From positions 19,747,501-19,811,500 of the forward strand of contig NC_092191.1 in the NCBI RefSeq assembly GCF_043641665.1: a stretch of DNA of 64,000 nt, in the 5' to 3' direction. Of this stretch, positions 24,023 to 36,974 are shown one piece after another. Each line of letters starts with the position of its first letter. Position 1 is the stretch's first letter. The notes beneath the pieces are model-generated. The model made no database searches. It saw only the letters and a program-made list of their open reading frames with translations, and was not told the origin of the DNA. The translations under genes were made by a program, and so were the position numbers. This DNA is from Enoplosus armatus. Its lineage: Eukaryota > Chordata > Actinopteri > Centrarchiformes > Enoplosidae.

Positions 24023-24066
<44 letters not shown>
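24023..24066 (+). repeat. (GT)n microsatellite
   Basis: Twenty-two GT units. A Cys-Val repeat ORF here is an artefact of this tract. Confidence 0.97.
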
Positions 24067-24067
<1 letters not shown>

Positions 24068-24542
24068 ATGCCACAATACAATATAATGCAATCCAATACA
24101 TCAAACTACAACCTCAAAAATCCCAGAGCAGAAGCAACGCGAACATACAAGATACAGTCAGCCTTAAAACTGCAGACTTGTTGTTTAGGATTGCATGAAA
24201 TTATAATGTGAAAGAAGTGTTGTGTTCTATCGTCCGACATCTGAATGTATTTTTCAGCCACAGCCTGGACCTCCGGAGGCCAGCCTGCAGGTAGCAGACC
24301 TGCGCAGAATACACTAGCGTTTTCACTTTTCCTCTCCTTGCCTTAGGGATAAGAATTTTGATTTGCCTCATAAATTAGGAATAAGCCGTGTCTTGCACTG
24401 AACTGTCAGTATGTGAATGTTGAAAGTGATTGTGATCTTTACTGCAGGCGATTTAAGTAAAATTAAACCTGTTCTTGTACAGATATTGCACTTTGCTGTG
24501 TAAATCCTTCATCCAATATCCTAAAGAGGTTTTTTTTTTTAA

Positions 24543-24760
24543 GCTGTGCTAGCGGCATGGCTCTGTGGATGGCGGCGTCGGTAGGTCCACCACTTTGGTC
24601 CGGACGCCAAATACCTCAACAGCTATAAGATGGAATGCCATGAAGTGGGCTACGGACATTCATGGTCGCCAGAGGATGAAGCCTACTGATTTTGGTGATA
24701 GCTGAATTGCTTTACTTGGTCTGGTATGACCAGCAGCTTACAGTATGGTGGCTATTGTTA
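24543..24760 (+). repeat. Repeat family A, copy 2
   Basis: GTGCTAGCGGCATGGCTCTG, CCACCACTTTGGTCCGGACG, GACATTCATGGTCGCCAGAG and GATTTTGGTGATAG follow in family order. Confidence 0.65.
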
Positions 24761-25824
24761 GCTAATGTCAGCACCTGCACTCGTGCAACTACTAATCGTT
24801 GTAACCACAGTAAAAAAGCTAATTAGTCTTGCTTTAATCCTCTTCTATGAGAAGCTTGTTCTTCACATGAGAGTCACATGAGGTGAAGACTAAATCAAAT
24901 ATCAAGAATGCAATGGTGAGCGATTTTCCATATGCATTAGTGCTGTGATGGACATGTGGACTGTCCAGGGTGTCTCCTTGGCCTTGGTTAAAAGCATGCT
25001 GGGAAAGTCTCTGGGACTCATGACGCTCAAAAGAAATACTCCAATAAAGAAAATAAATAAATGATGAAGTGTCATGTGATTGGTGAGGTTAGTGATTTGG
25101 CATTGACTGACATATGATAGATGATGATGGATGACGGTTGCAGCTAAACTAGAATTATCTGCACGCCTTTCCACAGTCTGCCTCGCCTGCGTTAGGGGAC
25201 TTTCTGCTCCACATTTTTTATGGGCTGTAATTAGGACGCGGTTTTGCATAAAGTGTCACCATGAGGGAGAATCCATCACACCGTCTCTGTCAGCATGCTG
25301 TCAACACAAACGCATCACGAGACAGAGGGAAAGCCAAGAAACACAAACTTATATACAGTATAAACGGCACTGTGGACAAGCGTTCATAAGCAAATAAACT
25401 CATGTATGTGGCATAAACATGCGCCAAATTTAGTAAATGTGGTCCAGTAATGCATCTCATACAAGCAGTGTGCACATTCGCATCTATGAATAACATATGG
25501 ACATTGACATAAGTGAATAATAACTCACTCAGGTGGACTAACGCACTGCAAATAAATAGCTGATAACCTCAAGACTCCAGGAGAAGTGCGGTGTGTTTTT
25601 GCACTATGTATTTGAAGTTGCTTTTCAAAGTGGCTAAAAATGTTCAAAGTCACCTAAAATAGTTTCGTGAAAAAGATATAAATATGCTCAAAGCAAATGT
25701 GAACAATTAAAGTCTCATCGTCGAGCCTCCCGGCTTTAATAAGGTAGCATGCTCCCTGTGAAAGTGTCTCTCTCCGAGTGTGTGTGGACACTCAGAGCCT
25801 GGAAGGGATGGGCCCCTTGCCGGG

Positions 25825-26020
25825 AACACATTTCCAGAGAAGCAATTGTCTATATGCCTGTGAAGTATGATTAATAACCCACGTATTTGTGGAATAGGGG
25901 GAAGAGAGTCTTTGTTCAGGGTATCTTTGAGGCTTCGGAAGTAATTTGAGAACATGTGCAAGAAGCATCAATACAATACAGTCCACCAGTCCCTCATACT
26001 GTAAAAGGATGTAGTTTTTT
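25825..26020 (+). repeat. Repeat family D, copy 1
   Basis: About 195 bp shared with 27353-27541 in the same orientation. Blocks include TTTCCAGAGAAGCAATTGTC, AATAGGGGGAAGAGAGTCTT, TGTTCAGGGTATCTTTGAGG and AAAAGGATGTAGT. No coding potential; family unknown to me. Confidence 0.85.
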
Positions 26021-27352
26021 GTAATTAGTAAACTGATTCATGACCATGGTTACTTGCAAACAATAGCAGTTCAGTTTGGGTTTATATGTACAGACAGCTG
26101 TTGGCTGAGTTGTACAACATTGAAATTGGTTTGAAATAATGCACGTTGACCTTCTCAAGTAAACCGAACAAAGACTCTCACGTGAAGACAATCGAATCAG
26201 TTTTATTTCACGGCCTACTCAAAGAGCCCCTTCACCTTTCATATCCTTTGTCTACGCCAGCTCCAATTAAAAGGATGATTCATTTGGCTCAGTAATTTAA
26301 GTTGCCGTGTTAAATAATGCCATTTTATCAAGCTTGTGTTAAGTCATGAGGTTGGCTGGAATGCAAACACGATTTTTAGATTTGAAAGAAAGAAAGAAAG
26401 AATTGAAAGCATTCATGATACTAATTACTAAATGATTATCATACTGAGTAGTTACAAAGTAGCCCTTTGTTACTTTATGATTATCTGACCATTACTTTAA
26501 GTTTCGATGGGACTTTAATAGTTCAGCAGTAGTAAAGTCCAATCAAAACATTGCGGGCTTTGGCTGGATGCAGGTAAACAGTCTGCGTGGAGAGCAAAAG
26601 AGGCATAACACATTGGCCGAAGTGCAATCTCGGAACCCAGTGGCTATCGTCTGATGATGATTTCGCTTTTTATCAATCCTAGGGCTCTAGAGATTAGCTT
26701 TTTATGAGCTAATCGGACTGTAAACAATGGCCGGCACACGGAAGGGGAAGCCTTGGCTATCTTGGATATCCGTTGTCCGTATATTCACTGGCTACACCAG
26801 AAACCCCCAGAAACATTGGCCATTGGCTTGAAGGGGCTTTAAAAGAGAAACATTCCTCTTCAAGCCACCTGAGGACAGAGGAGGAGACAACTCAAAATGA
26901 ATACTTAACTTTATGAGACAAACTTGATCTTGCTTTTCTAAATGTCCCAAATGTGCCAGACATTGTTTTGGCAGCACAGTTTTTTTTTTTACAATACATT
27001 GGAGAGGGATTAAGAATGCGATCCTGATTAAATGACTGTAAACTCTAAATTAAATATTTGATTGCCTCGCATCTCCTCTGCTTCACGATAATGCTCGTCG
27101 CTAATTCTAGTTTATTTGGAGAGCATAATCACAAAAGGTCACATAAAGGTGAAATTAAAAGTGCTTTATGGGGAGGTTACACAAAATGTAACTGTAAGAT
27201 GCTCAGATGCACCGGATGCTTCGGATTCAGAGCGTTCCACATCAGCGGTGGCCATCTTGGTGGTTTGCGACAATGCCTCCATGGCTCTTAAACTCGCCCC
27301 ACATTGGATAAACTGTTGTGATTGGCCTGACCAAGGCTGGATGGAAATCTGG

Positions 27353-27541
27353 ACACATTTCCAGAGAAGCAATTGTCTATATGTCTGTGAAATATGATTA
27401 ATAACCAACATATTTATGGAATAGGGGGAAGAGAGTCTTTGTTCAGGGTATCTTTGAGGCTCTGGAAGTAATTAGAGAACATATAGCATCAATACAATAT
27501 CCACCAGTTCCTCATACTATAAAAGGATGTAGTGGTTTTTT
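27353..27541 (+). repeat. Repeat family D, copy 2
   Basis: Close copy of 25825-26020 with small deletions (for example, TGCAAGAAGC is shortened). It is followed within a few bases by repeat A copy 3. Confidence 0.85.
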
Positions 27542-27544
27542 TGC

Positions 27545-27690
27545 CAGTCTATAGGCGTCATCCTGGCGACCATGAATGTCTGGACAAAAACACAATGGCA
27601 ATCCATCCAATAGTTGTTGCGATATTTCCGTCTGGGCCAAAGTGGTGGACTGAACATTGCCCTCGAGCCACGTTGCTAGCACGGATAAAA
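27545..27690 (-). repeat. Repeat family A, copy 3
   Basis: CTGGCGACCATGAATGTCTG, GGCAATCCATCCAATAGTTG, CTGGGCCAAAGTGGTGGACT and GCTAGCACGG are the family blocks in reverse order and sense. It abuts repeat D copy 2. Confidence 0.65.
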
Positions 27691-30600
27691 ACTGAGGCAT
27701 GTTTGAGAAGAGGCATCTAAATCTTGGAGTCATGTTGTCTTTTACTTGACATTGCTTTCCCTAATCATTTGATGTCATTCATCGACTTGAGCTGCTGTAT
27801 ATGTGGATTTTTTTCTCCCGAGTATGGGACAAATATTCCTTATGATGTATTGGATTGCATTATATTGTATTTTGGCATGACACACACACACACACCAACG
27901 TACACACACTGATACTTTGCCATAGCAAATAATGCAACAAATGCCATTGTGTCTTAGACAATATATATATATATACACACACACAAGACTTATTTTCTTT
28001 AGATTCTCATTCCTATGGAGTGTATAGACAAAAACCTTTCAAACTTCACAGCTTGATTGCCTGGGTTAAAGAAGGTCACGGATATAAACCTAGCCGCAGT
28101 CTATCAAGTATTAAAGCTCTGATATAGTTCTCTAACCGCATTTCCATACATGGCATATTGCCTAATAATGTCAGCTCTGAAGGTCTTCAGAGATAAAGAC
28201 GGGCATTCTATATTCTACACACATTGCTTTGGAGACAGTCTTAATGATCCAGAGAGCATGCAAAAGGCAAAAAGATCTGTAAGCATATGAATTCTAAGGG
28301 GGGATGAAGCAGTACATGGCCTTACTCTGACCTATCCTATGTTATGCAATTCATATGCATTTAAATCACACCCTGTCTCCCATAGATAACATCTTTCTTT
28401 GAAAGCAGAGCAATTTAGCAACTCAAACGGGGTTACTAAGCAGCGTGCTGCAGCAGTATAGTTTCAGCGTAACAAGCACAGTGTTTCAGGCTTAAAAGGA
28501 CATACTGTACGTTTTCACCTCTTAATTGGTCATTACAACGTGCTTTCAGTGTTTCATGAAGGCGTTATGAACATGGTCAGGGATTTGTGTTACCTCACAA
28601 CAGTGGTGTACTGGGAAGTAAATTCAGCCCTGGACTCAGTGATTAGCAAGCTATCCAGCGAACATCACTTATCAGAGCACATTGGTTTGCTGTAGACAAA
28701 CCACGTAGAACTACGACTCAATTGGCGATCCGGAAGTTGAGGTGTGGTTATGGCAGAGGAGCATTGGGAAAAGTAAAGACGCTGGTCATAGCATAGCCAC
28801 AGAAACAACCACAGCCACAACCGCAGGCGAAGCCACAGCTGCAACCATAGCTGTGACCAGGGCTCAAAGTGGTTATTTGAGCACTCAGCCTTCAGCCAGG
28901 CACAGCCAGCCACCGCTGTGGCCGCAGCTACCGTCAGACCTCGGCCTTCTTACAGAAATATGGATCAGGGGGAATTTAAAAAGTTAACACAAAAAGCATA
29001 GCTCAGAAAGTACCCCACCGTGACGCTTCCGGGGCTCCATAGACCTCTTAACAGTAGGCTGAGTAGTAAATAATCAGAATATGTGGTTCTCTCTTACTGG
29101 AAACTGGTTTCAGGGTAAAATGAATAAGCATTCTTTATACACTACTTGGTAGAGTCTATCGTGCAATATATACTGTGTATAAAGTTTATGAGGGCTTGTA
29201 ACTGGAGTTAAACATATGGCTTATCACTTCAATGCAATGGGCGAGTTTAAGTCTGTCTCAGCTTGCACCCAGTGCAAAATGTATTGCCTTGTATTGCTCA
29301 TCTATCATGCATGCACCATCTGTCTGCGGATTCATTTCATTTTTTTCTCTCTCTCTCTCTCTTCGTATGTATTGTCTCTCTCTCTTTCACCGTCTGTCTC
29401 CCTCACATTGGGATGCTGTCTTTTTAATATCAGAATCCTGCCAGTGATCAGGTGACAGGGGTGTACACCATGTCAGATTAGCGAGTCTGCCATATTATCC
29501 AGAAATGTGTGGGAGAATACAAAACCCTGTCAAGTGCCAGAGAGGCTCACTGTATAATCTCTCAGTACAAACTCTGCCGCAGGACAGAGCAGCTGTTTTT
29601 TTTTTTTTTTCTGCAACGCCACAAAAAAAAAAAGAAAGGAGAATAGGGGAGAGGGACCATTCTTTACTCCCAGATTCAGCCAAATCAAGTTTGGCTGCAG
29701 CAGCTTTATACAAGTAAAGGACAATATATATTTGCTAACGTGACCAGAGTGATTATAAGGGATTAGCCATCAGAAGGAAAAGGGATATCACGAGGAGATG
29801 ACAAATGGTACAGAGTCAAATGTCTCTCAGCCTCATCTAGCTGGTGCAGCTGTTATTAGACAAATCCTTCCTGTGGGAGGGAGGGGACAGATCTGGTTTA
29901 GACTACTGCAGCATTGCATAATTCTTTTTCCCCAGCCAGACATGTCGGCAAATTATTGACGTTAATGGGCTACCCTACACTGAAGACAGTAAGCTATTTC
30001 CTCACAATATTTATCAAGTAACATCCATCCGTCTTGCTGGGAGTCCATTTCCAGAGGGACTTTCTGCACTTGATGTTTCTTCGACACCATGAACACCATT
30101 GAACAGATTCTCCTTTCAAAACACGGCCTAATCAAAGCCAAAGAGGGAGCGGGAGAACATCTAGAAAGTTCACGATGAAGAGAAGCTAGTTTCCACGGCT
30201 CCAAAACACCATAAATTGACTCTTCAAAGCTCAGTGGGTGACCTACTTTTGTGCCGCCAATTATATTATGTCTCCCTCTTGCATCTTTTTTTAAGTGGGT
30301 CAAGAAACACGAGAAATGTGAAAACAAAGTTTGTGCGTTTGTACACAGAAGGTGAGGAATTTGTTCTTTTCTTCCAGATGATTAATAAATGTCTTGGGGT
30401 TGTCGGGATCAATTAAACATGAATTACTAACTTACTTACTTGACAAACAGAAAGCTGTTGACGTAAATGGAAAGATGTTTAAGAGGAAGGCATGTGGGGA
30501 ACCAAAATAAAAGAATTTTATCAAAAGGGCATGGGAGCTGAATATCAGCCTCTGTTATGCTATGGCTCCTTGATAATTTATCTTCCGCTCATAATAAACA

Positions 30601-33433
30601 GAACCTGCTGCTGCTCTGCATTAGTTTAACTTTTCCGTAAAAGTCTATGTGTTGTGGGCTGTTTTAGAATTCCTGAACACCTCCGTAAAATAAGATTAAT
30701 CTGCTCTGAATTACTAAAGAAAGCACTATTAGCATCGTGAGCCCGTCGGACCGAAAGACTATGAGTGATTACCTCTCGGTTCATGAACGTCCATGATCGA
30801 AGAAAAACTGGCAACCCCCCAAAACAATCTGCTACGAAACAGTTGCCCAGACATGATTGATGGAGTCAAAGCAGCCGACAACCACCAACCAGCTGACTTC
30901 CTTTGTACCTGTATGACTCATGACGCTACGAAAAACAACAGATGGGCTTTCTTTTGATGAAGTCCCAACGTTAAAAGTGCTACAGAATAGTATGTGTGGG
31001 TATCACCTTATACAATAACGCTGATATGGCGAACATGATGGCAAAAAGTTGCCTCTTTACACATCCAGCCGACAAGGGACAACATTATCATTCGTTTGGA
31101 GTGGAATTTTTGGTTACCTGACGAATGTAAGTCCGTTATTAGCTCTCACAGGAGATAGTCGCTAACTTCGTCTGCTGTCTGGTGCTGGACAGGTAGCGCA
31201 CAGTGGGTTTATGAGAGCTCTGTCACAGAACAGCTGCAGGCTGCTGGAAACGAGGTTGATGAGAGCAGCGAGCGTGAACCCAAACAGTAAAGCAGCAGGC
31301 TGTAAAACCAAAACAACAAACTGAAAGACACTACAGATGGAGATGGGTGTGATGTGTCGGGTCGCTGGGGAGATCCAGTTCACCTCGTCTGGCATCAAAA
31401 TATGTAGGCTGGTGGCAGTCAGCCAGCCTCTCTCTGCCCTAACTTCCACCTGGTTTTGTTTTGTTGCATTTAGTTTGTCTTTATCTTAATTTGCTTTTAG
31501 TTATGTGAATTAAACTTGGCATGTTCTCCCCTTCTTTGTCCAGCCTTGAGCCTTGAGGTTGTGACAATGCATGTGCATATGCACGTGTCTAACTGTATCT
31601 CTTTCTAGCACATGCACAACAGAATACTGCCAATTCCTCCCTCTCCCTGCGGCCTTTCTCAAACTCTAACACGTGAGATTGCTGACAGCCACTCCAAAAA
31701 TGACGTAGTTAAGCAGTCAAGTTCTTTGAAAACTCAATTTCCCTCCAAAGCCCCAACAAGACAGAAGACAAACGGGTCAGAATTGAGTTTCAAATGCTGA
31801 GGTGATGTGTGACACAGGGGATAAAGCTGCTTAACAACGAGTATGAGTTTGTATTTCTGGGGGGGGGGGGGACGAAAAACGGCTCACACCTCCACCACAA
31901 CAAAGCATCTGTCTGCTAAACCCTCTGAGTTAACAAGGCATGAAGTCTCTGTTCCAGCTGATATCCTACCTTCCACTCTGTTGTCTCTCCTCTCCCTGAC
32001 AGGATTTCCAACTTCATTTCACTCTTCTGAGACAGTCCGATGGATTGAAGAACATGGCTGGCACAAGCACCTTTGTGGACTAAAGTTGCTGACAGCTCAA
32101 ACCAACACTCTATACCAGGTAGACTGACCATTTTCATGCCAAATACTTACTAAAATACGAATAATCACTGTTTTGTCTGGACAACAATAAGAGACTCCAA
32201 AAAATCAGGGTTTGCCGTCGACAGCACAGCCTTATTAAATCAACATATAATGAAACAAATGAATCATAGCCGCCACATTACAGGTCCAGGCTTTAATAAA
32301 AATGCAAACCAATATTCCAGCTAAGCCCTAATGATGACATCAGGGTATCAGTCTGGTTAGAGTAACTGTGTGTGTTTGTGTGTGTGTGTAACACAAAAGC
32401 ATGCCCATGAGCAAAGATTGTCTCCACCATTCTACAGGCAGTCTGGGCCATTTGTGAGGAATACAGCGCCTGAGGAGAGGAACGAAGTGGAAAAAGGCAA
32501 AACGCCAGCGGACACTCAGAAATAATCACTCCCTCCCCCGTCACCCACACACTGAGTTCTGTCAGCGCAAATACAGCCACCCACTCGCTCGGTCCCAGTG
32601 TCCTGCAAACATTGCAGAGCCAAACCGACACAGTTCAGCAGGTTTTTGGAAAAAGCATATGCCTGGCAATCACAGTCAGATCCAGACACATGGCCTCCGA
32701 GTCCTCTGTGCGGTCCAAACAGGTCACACAATATGTGACAGCAAAGCAAACAGCAGTTGCTCTCAAATGTTTAATGAGAAGCCCTGAGTTACAGCCCGGG
32801 GAGAAACGGTGGCTTGGCTGTTGCTGTTGACTGTTGGGAGTTATTAATGTGGGTGACAACTAGTTTATTATGAGTAAACTTAGAGCATTACATTAAAGTC
32901 TGATTCAGATTCTTATATTGTAACATTGCAATAGGTAGGTGGAATGAAATTTGCTCAATTCTATATAGTATCTGTGCATGGCAACTACTGAATAGTTACA
33001 GGTTCCTTTAACTAGCTGAAGAAAAAGCTGTTTTGGGGATCCGATTGTCCGGTCTCAGATAAGCGTATACACAAGGTGAGACCACGTAGTAAGTGGGCGT
33101 AAAATAGACAAAACACTATTTCGCGCAGGCTTCACCCTCTACGGATGCATTCAGACCCAATCCAGACGGTGGCAGTAATGCACTTAGAAGCAGTTTGCCA
33201 ACTGCCTATAAACAACAAAAGAGAAGAAGAAGAAGAAGTTTAACCCCTGACCCGGGCTGCTGGGATGCCGGCTTGTACGAGCGATCGTCTGTCCCCATCA
33301 ACAGGTTAAAAACACATCTATTTTCGGTAAAAGGTAAACGAGGTTCTTCTTCTCGTGGGCGTCTTCCGATCTGATCGGTGGCCCATGCGGTTGGCCGCCG
33401 CAGTGTGACGTCGCGTTGCATTTTTCCAAAAGT

Positions 33434-33731
33434 GAGAACTCTCCATGCGCCGAGAGGCATGAGGGAGAGCGCACAGTTAAAAGCACCACAAACAACAATC
33501 GCTCCGACAAAACACTCAAAACAGAGTGAGTCATAGAAAAACGAATGAAGGAGCAGGGGGAGTTAATAAATAATCAGAAGTTCTCTTACTGGGACCACTA
33601 CAGAAACTGCAGATGAACATTTAATATTCCCGGAATTCACATTATAGACACTACCACTGACTATCCATGTAACAATTTGGCAGCAGTATAGCACGCTGAC
33701 CATACACCAGGCTTCAGCCTGGTCTTGTTGC
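33434..33731 (+). repeat. Repeat family B, copy 1
   Basis: Shares long blocks with 61439-61857: GAGAACTCTCCATGCGCCGA, GGCATGAGGGAGAGCGCACA, GAGCAGGGGGAGTTAA, ACTACAGAAACTGCAGATGA and TGTAACAATTTGGCAGCA. It lacks about 115 bp that the other copy has. Confidence 0.85.
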
Positions 33732-35559
33732 TTTCCAGTCAGGTTGGTCTGTTATGCTTCGAAGCAATGACATGAAAACAACAAGATGGGAAACACTGTA
33801 CAATGTCGAGCCGTTACATGCTTTCCCACCAAAGAGAGAGGTTTCATTTAAAACAATGACAGCGCTTGAAAGTCAGTATGTTTTTGAGGGATTGCTTCTT
33901 TCCATTTTCTCCCCGTGTGCATTGGGTGACTGACAGAAAACAGAGCGCAGAGTATTGCAGCACTGATATGAAAACACACTGAAGGACGTCGAAATGAAAT
34001 GAGATTAAAAAGAAACTCTGACGAAATGGAATTAGACGTAGATGCTTACTGCTGAAGCCGTGCTCAGCTCAGTTGTTGTCAGACCGCAGGACAATGAATG
34101 GCAGCCATTCAAGGACAAAAATACACCCTGGTATGCGATTGGGTGAATATGATGAAGCACTAAGGTTTCATTTAAATGGAATGTAACAATGTTTTTTTTT
34201 TTTTCAAAACAACTTGTGCAAAGAGCAGCTTTAAGGTGAAACTCCAATGCGTAAATATGTACCTGCAGTGTAGAAACTTCCATTCCAACTGTCCGATACC
34301 AGCATGTATTAATATCATCTAGCCCACAGCTTTCTCACTTGTAAAGGAGAATAGAGCCACTCCATTACTGAGTGGCAGTGTGTGATCACTGATCATTTTG
34401 GGATGCATATGGTAGGAGGACAGAGAGGGTGGGTGGAGAGAGTGAAGAGGATGAGAGCGAGAACATTTTAATTTGCTCAGGGTTGCATGGCAAATATGTT
34501 GCGCTGATATGTTTACAGAAAAACAGGCTGGTGGGATACTTGCTGCTGTTTTTGCAGCATTCACCAGAGTATTGAATGTGCTGCAATTGCTACTATGGCT
34601 TAGGTTTTTTTCACCACCAACACACACACACACATATATATCCTGAAATGTGGAGCGTTGAGCAATTGTAATTTGAAGCATTTTCTTCTAGCTGGAAATA
34701 GATACTGAGGAAGGACATGAAGTTCTTGCTCTGTGTCCTTTGCAGCTAACTGTGGCTGATGCGACCCCCAGTGTCTTGAGGTTTATGGCACACATCATGT
34801 CCCACTGTATCGTGAGTGACTCAAAGAAGTGTTGCACTTCAAGAAACACACCAGTGTCAGTTTGCCCGCTGAGCTACGGCAGCTGCCATATAAGGAGATG
34901 GTGGGGGAAGGGCATTTTCATAGAGTCTGGTCCAAGGATGGGTCATATCACATGTGGCACTCTTTTTTTTTTTTCTTCCAGAAATGAGTTCATACAAAAC
35001 TACAAAAATAGAACTAGATGCATATTCATACCACAACTTTGCCTATAGCGGGGTCGCTATTTGAGCTGAAATGAATGGTTGTAGCCTGCTGTGGCGTGTA
35101 ATGAAATTGCTATTGCTACATAAATTAGTCTTTGCCGTTAAGAACCAGCAGGTAATTCAATTATAGTTGCAATTGTATTGTTTAATTTTAAGTGATACTA
35201 TCCACTGGAGGATAACAGCACAATGAAAAAAAAAAAAGCTGCAGTTTCAGACATTTCTTTTCCCTTTTTCAGTGTCAGACATTCCTTTTTGGAATCTATA
35301 ACTGACTGAATAACAGCCATGAAACAGAAACAACTAAAAACATAGCAGAAAGGATTCTTTTTAGAGACCAATAAAAGAGAGATCTAAATGAAGTCTAGAC
35401 ACTGGCTGTGGTGAAAGAATGAAGAACTGCCTGGCTGAAGATCTAGATGGATGTGATGCGGGGCAGGATTCCCCTGAGCTCACTAGAACAACTAATTGGA
35501 CATTTGGTTGTGATGAGTACTAGAGATGAAGTGGTGGAGGCGGGTCAGACCATAGACAC

Positions 35560-36103
35560 GCCGATCCAACCCTATTCCACCAGGTGTCCAGGTACTCACC
35601 ACAATCGGAGTCCCGGCCACGGCAACTTTCCAAAGGGGGGATCGGGGACTGATCGGGTGCGTCCCAGTCTTCTGTGAGTCATGCGCTCCCCTTGGTCATC
35701 AAAGCCCTCATCAGATTAGCACCCAGGTAAATCAAATTCCCGTACATCGCCGCTGAACATGTCCAAATGAAGAGGAACTTTCATACCATGGCTGGACTAC
35801 CCAACATCATAGGAGCAATAGACTGTGCACACATTGCTCTTCCTCGATTGCAAGCAGTACCACTCCAGCAACGTCCAAATTATATATGCATATTATATTA
35901 TATTATATTACACATGCAAAATACTACCTGCTAAATGTTGTTGCTCGATGGCCTGGGGAAGCGCACGATTCCTTTGTGCTGCAAAATCACCACGCAAACT
36001 ATTTTCATTTCATTTAACTAAACTCCCCAGGTGATGGAGGTTATGCTGGAGCTCCCTGGCTCATGACACCTCTCGTCAACCCACGGCGTAGTCAGGAGCG
36101 CTT

Positions 36104-36145
<42 letters not shown>

Positions 36146-36330
36146 GTGCTGTGGCAGAGCGCACAATTGTGGTTTGAAAGGCCAGGTGGATGTGCCTTGA
36201 CACAGCTGGCAGCAAGCTGCTCTACGCCCCAGAGAAGGCATGTCAGATTATTTTAGCATGCTGTGTGTTGCATAATACTGCAATGAATGAAGGCATTCCA
36301 TTACTGGATCCAGCACCTGCATGCCAGATG
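35560..36330 (+). pseudogene. HARBI1-like transposase remnant
   Basis: DDE nuclease of PIF/Harbinger elements, now non-functional. In shifting frames one reads NPIPPG...VLTTIGVPATATFQRG, then SVSHALPLVIKALIRLAPR, stop, IKFPYIAAEHVQMKRNF, PNIIGAIDCAHIAL (first catalytic Asp), NVQII, ARWPGEAHDSFVLQN (second Asp), DGGYAGAPWLMTPLVNP, ERTIVV-stop-KARW (Glu) and CQIILACCVLHNTAMNEG. At least two stops, several frameshifts, an A/T-rich replacement after NVQII and an inserted (AC)n tract break it. Confidence 0.85.
36106..36143 (+). repeat. (AC)n microsatellite inside the transposase remnant
   Basis: About 19 AC units. They interrupt the decayed HARBI1-like frame between its VNP and ERTI motifs. Confidence 0.95.
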
Positions 36331-36608
36331 ACATGGACCACACCGTCAAAATGCCATCATGATTAGGCAACAGCTAATTGCACGGCTTTACGGTAGGCTA
36401 TCATGCTGTAATTACTTGAAAATAATCAATGACTTTATTTAGTCAAGGATTATTAGTTTTTAGATTTTATTGGCATGAGAATTCTTTAACTCAGTTATGC
36501 TTGCTAGACTGACACAGTTTGAGGACATTTCCACGTCTCCTCGTGGTCTATCAGGACTGCAGCCGACGCCACTTGTGTGTGTGGGAGACGACATGGTGAC
36601 ATGGAGCA

Positions 36609-36974
36609 TCAGACGGTCCTGGCTGTGCTGCAGAGTCTCGTGGATATTTTTCCTTTTATCCGGAAGACGATCAAACGCGATTGTTTGACATTTCCTTCCA
36701 CGTAACTTACATTTACAACATATTCCGTTGCGATGCCCAACGGTACAACATCACCTATTCTGGCACGTATTCTGACGCCCATCTCCATGATGGAGGCTTC
36801 CTCTTGACCCCCTCCTGTCATCAATCTTTTTTTTTTTAAAGCCATTTTCATATAGAACCATTTCTTGTTTATTTCAGTGACAGTGAGACCCTCAGGTGAC
36901 ACGGCCTGAGCAGCATTCATTATTCTTTCCCATTCCTTGGCTTTAGCCCCTAATTTCACTGCTGTTATCTGAAG
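36609..36974 (-). pseudogene. Myb/SANT-like protein remnant of the Harbinger element
   Basis: A minus-strand open frame of at least 116 codons. KEWERIMNAAQAVSPEGLTV-TEINKKWFYMKMALKKK resembles the Myb/SANT-like DNA-binding domain carried by Harbinger second proteins (pattern W-x-x-I-x-x-A-V, then E-I-x-K-K-W-x-x-x-K). The remainder (GGGQEEASIMEMGVR) fits the linker after that domain. It may be truncated. It lies next to the HARBI1-like remnant. Confidence 0.6.

Larger units (their letters stand above)
22471..33433. other. Gene-free, repeat-rich stretch
   Basis: Apart from the A and D repeats listed, 31160-31400 (GTTTATGAGAGCTCTGTCAC, AACAGTAAAGCAGCAGGCTG) and 33130-33240 (GGTGGCAGTAATGCACTTAG followed by GAAGAAGAAG) resemble dispersed fish repeats that I remember. 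No protein-coding exon could be supported in the longer chance frames (for example 22973-23461 and 29962-30327, both minus). Confidence 0.55.

Noticed and set aside
24001..24198. Frame with a long Cys-Val repeat
   Set aside because: It is the translation of the (GT)n microsatellite; nothing on either side looks like protein.
29962..30327. 121-codon minus-strand frame
   Set aside because: No similarity to any family I know and no repeat or promoter context; treated as chance.
35200..35560. Left terminal repeat of the Harbinger element
   Set aside because: I searched for GGGCCTCATGCAAG-like sequence and saw none, so the left boundary is given only by the protein remnant.
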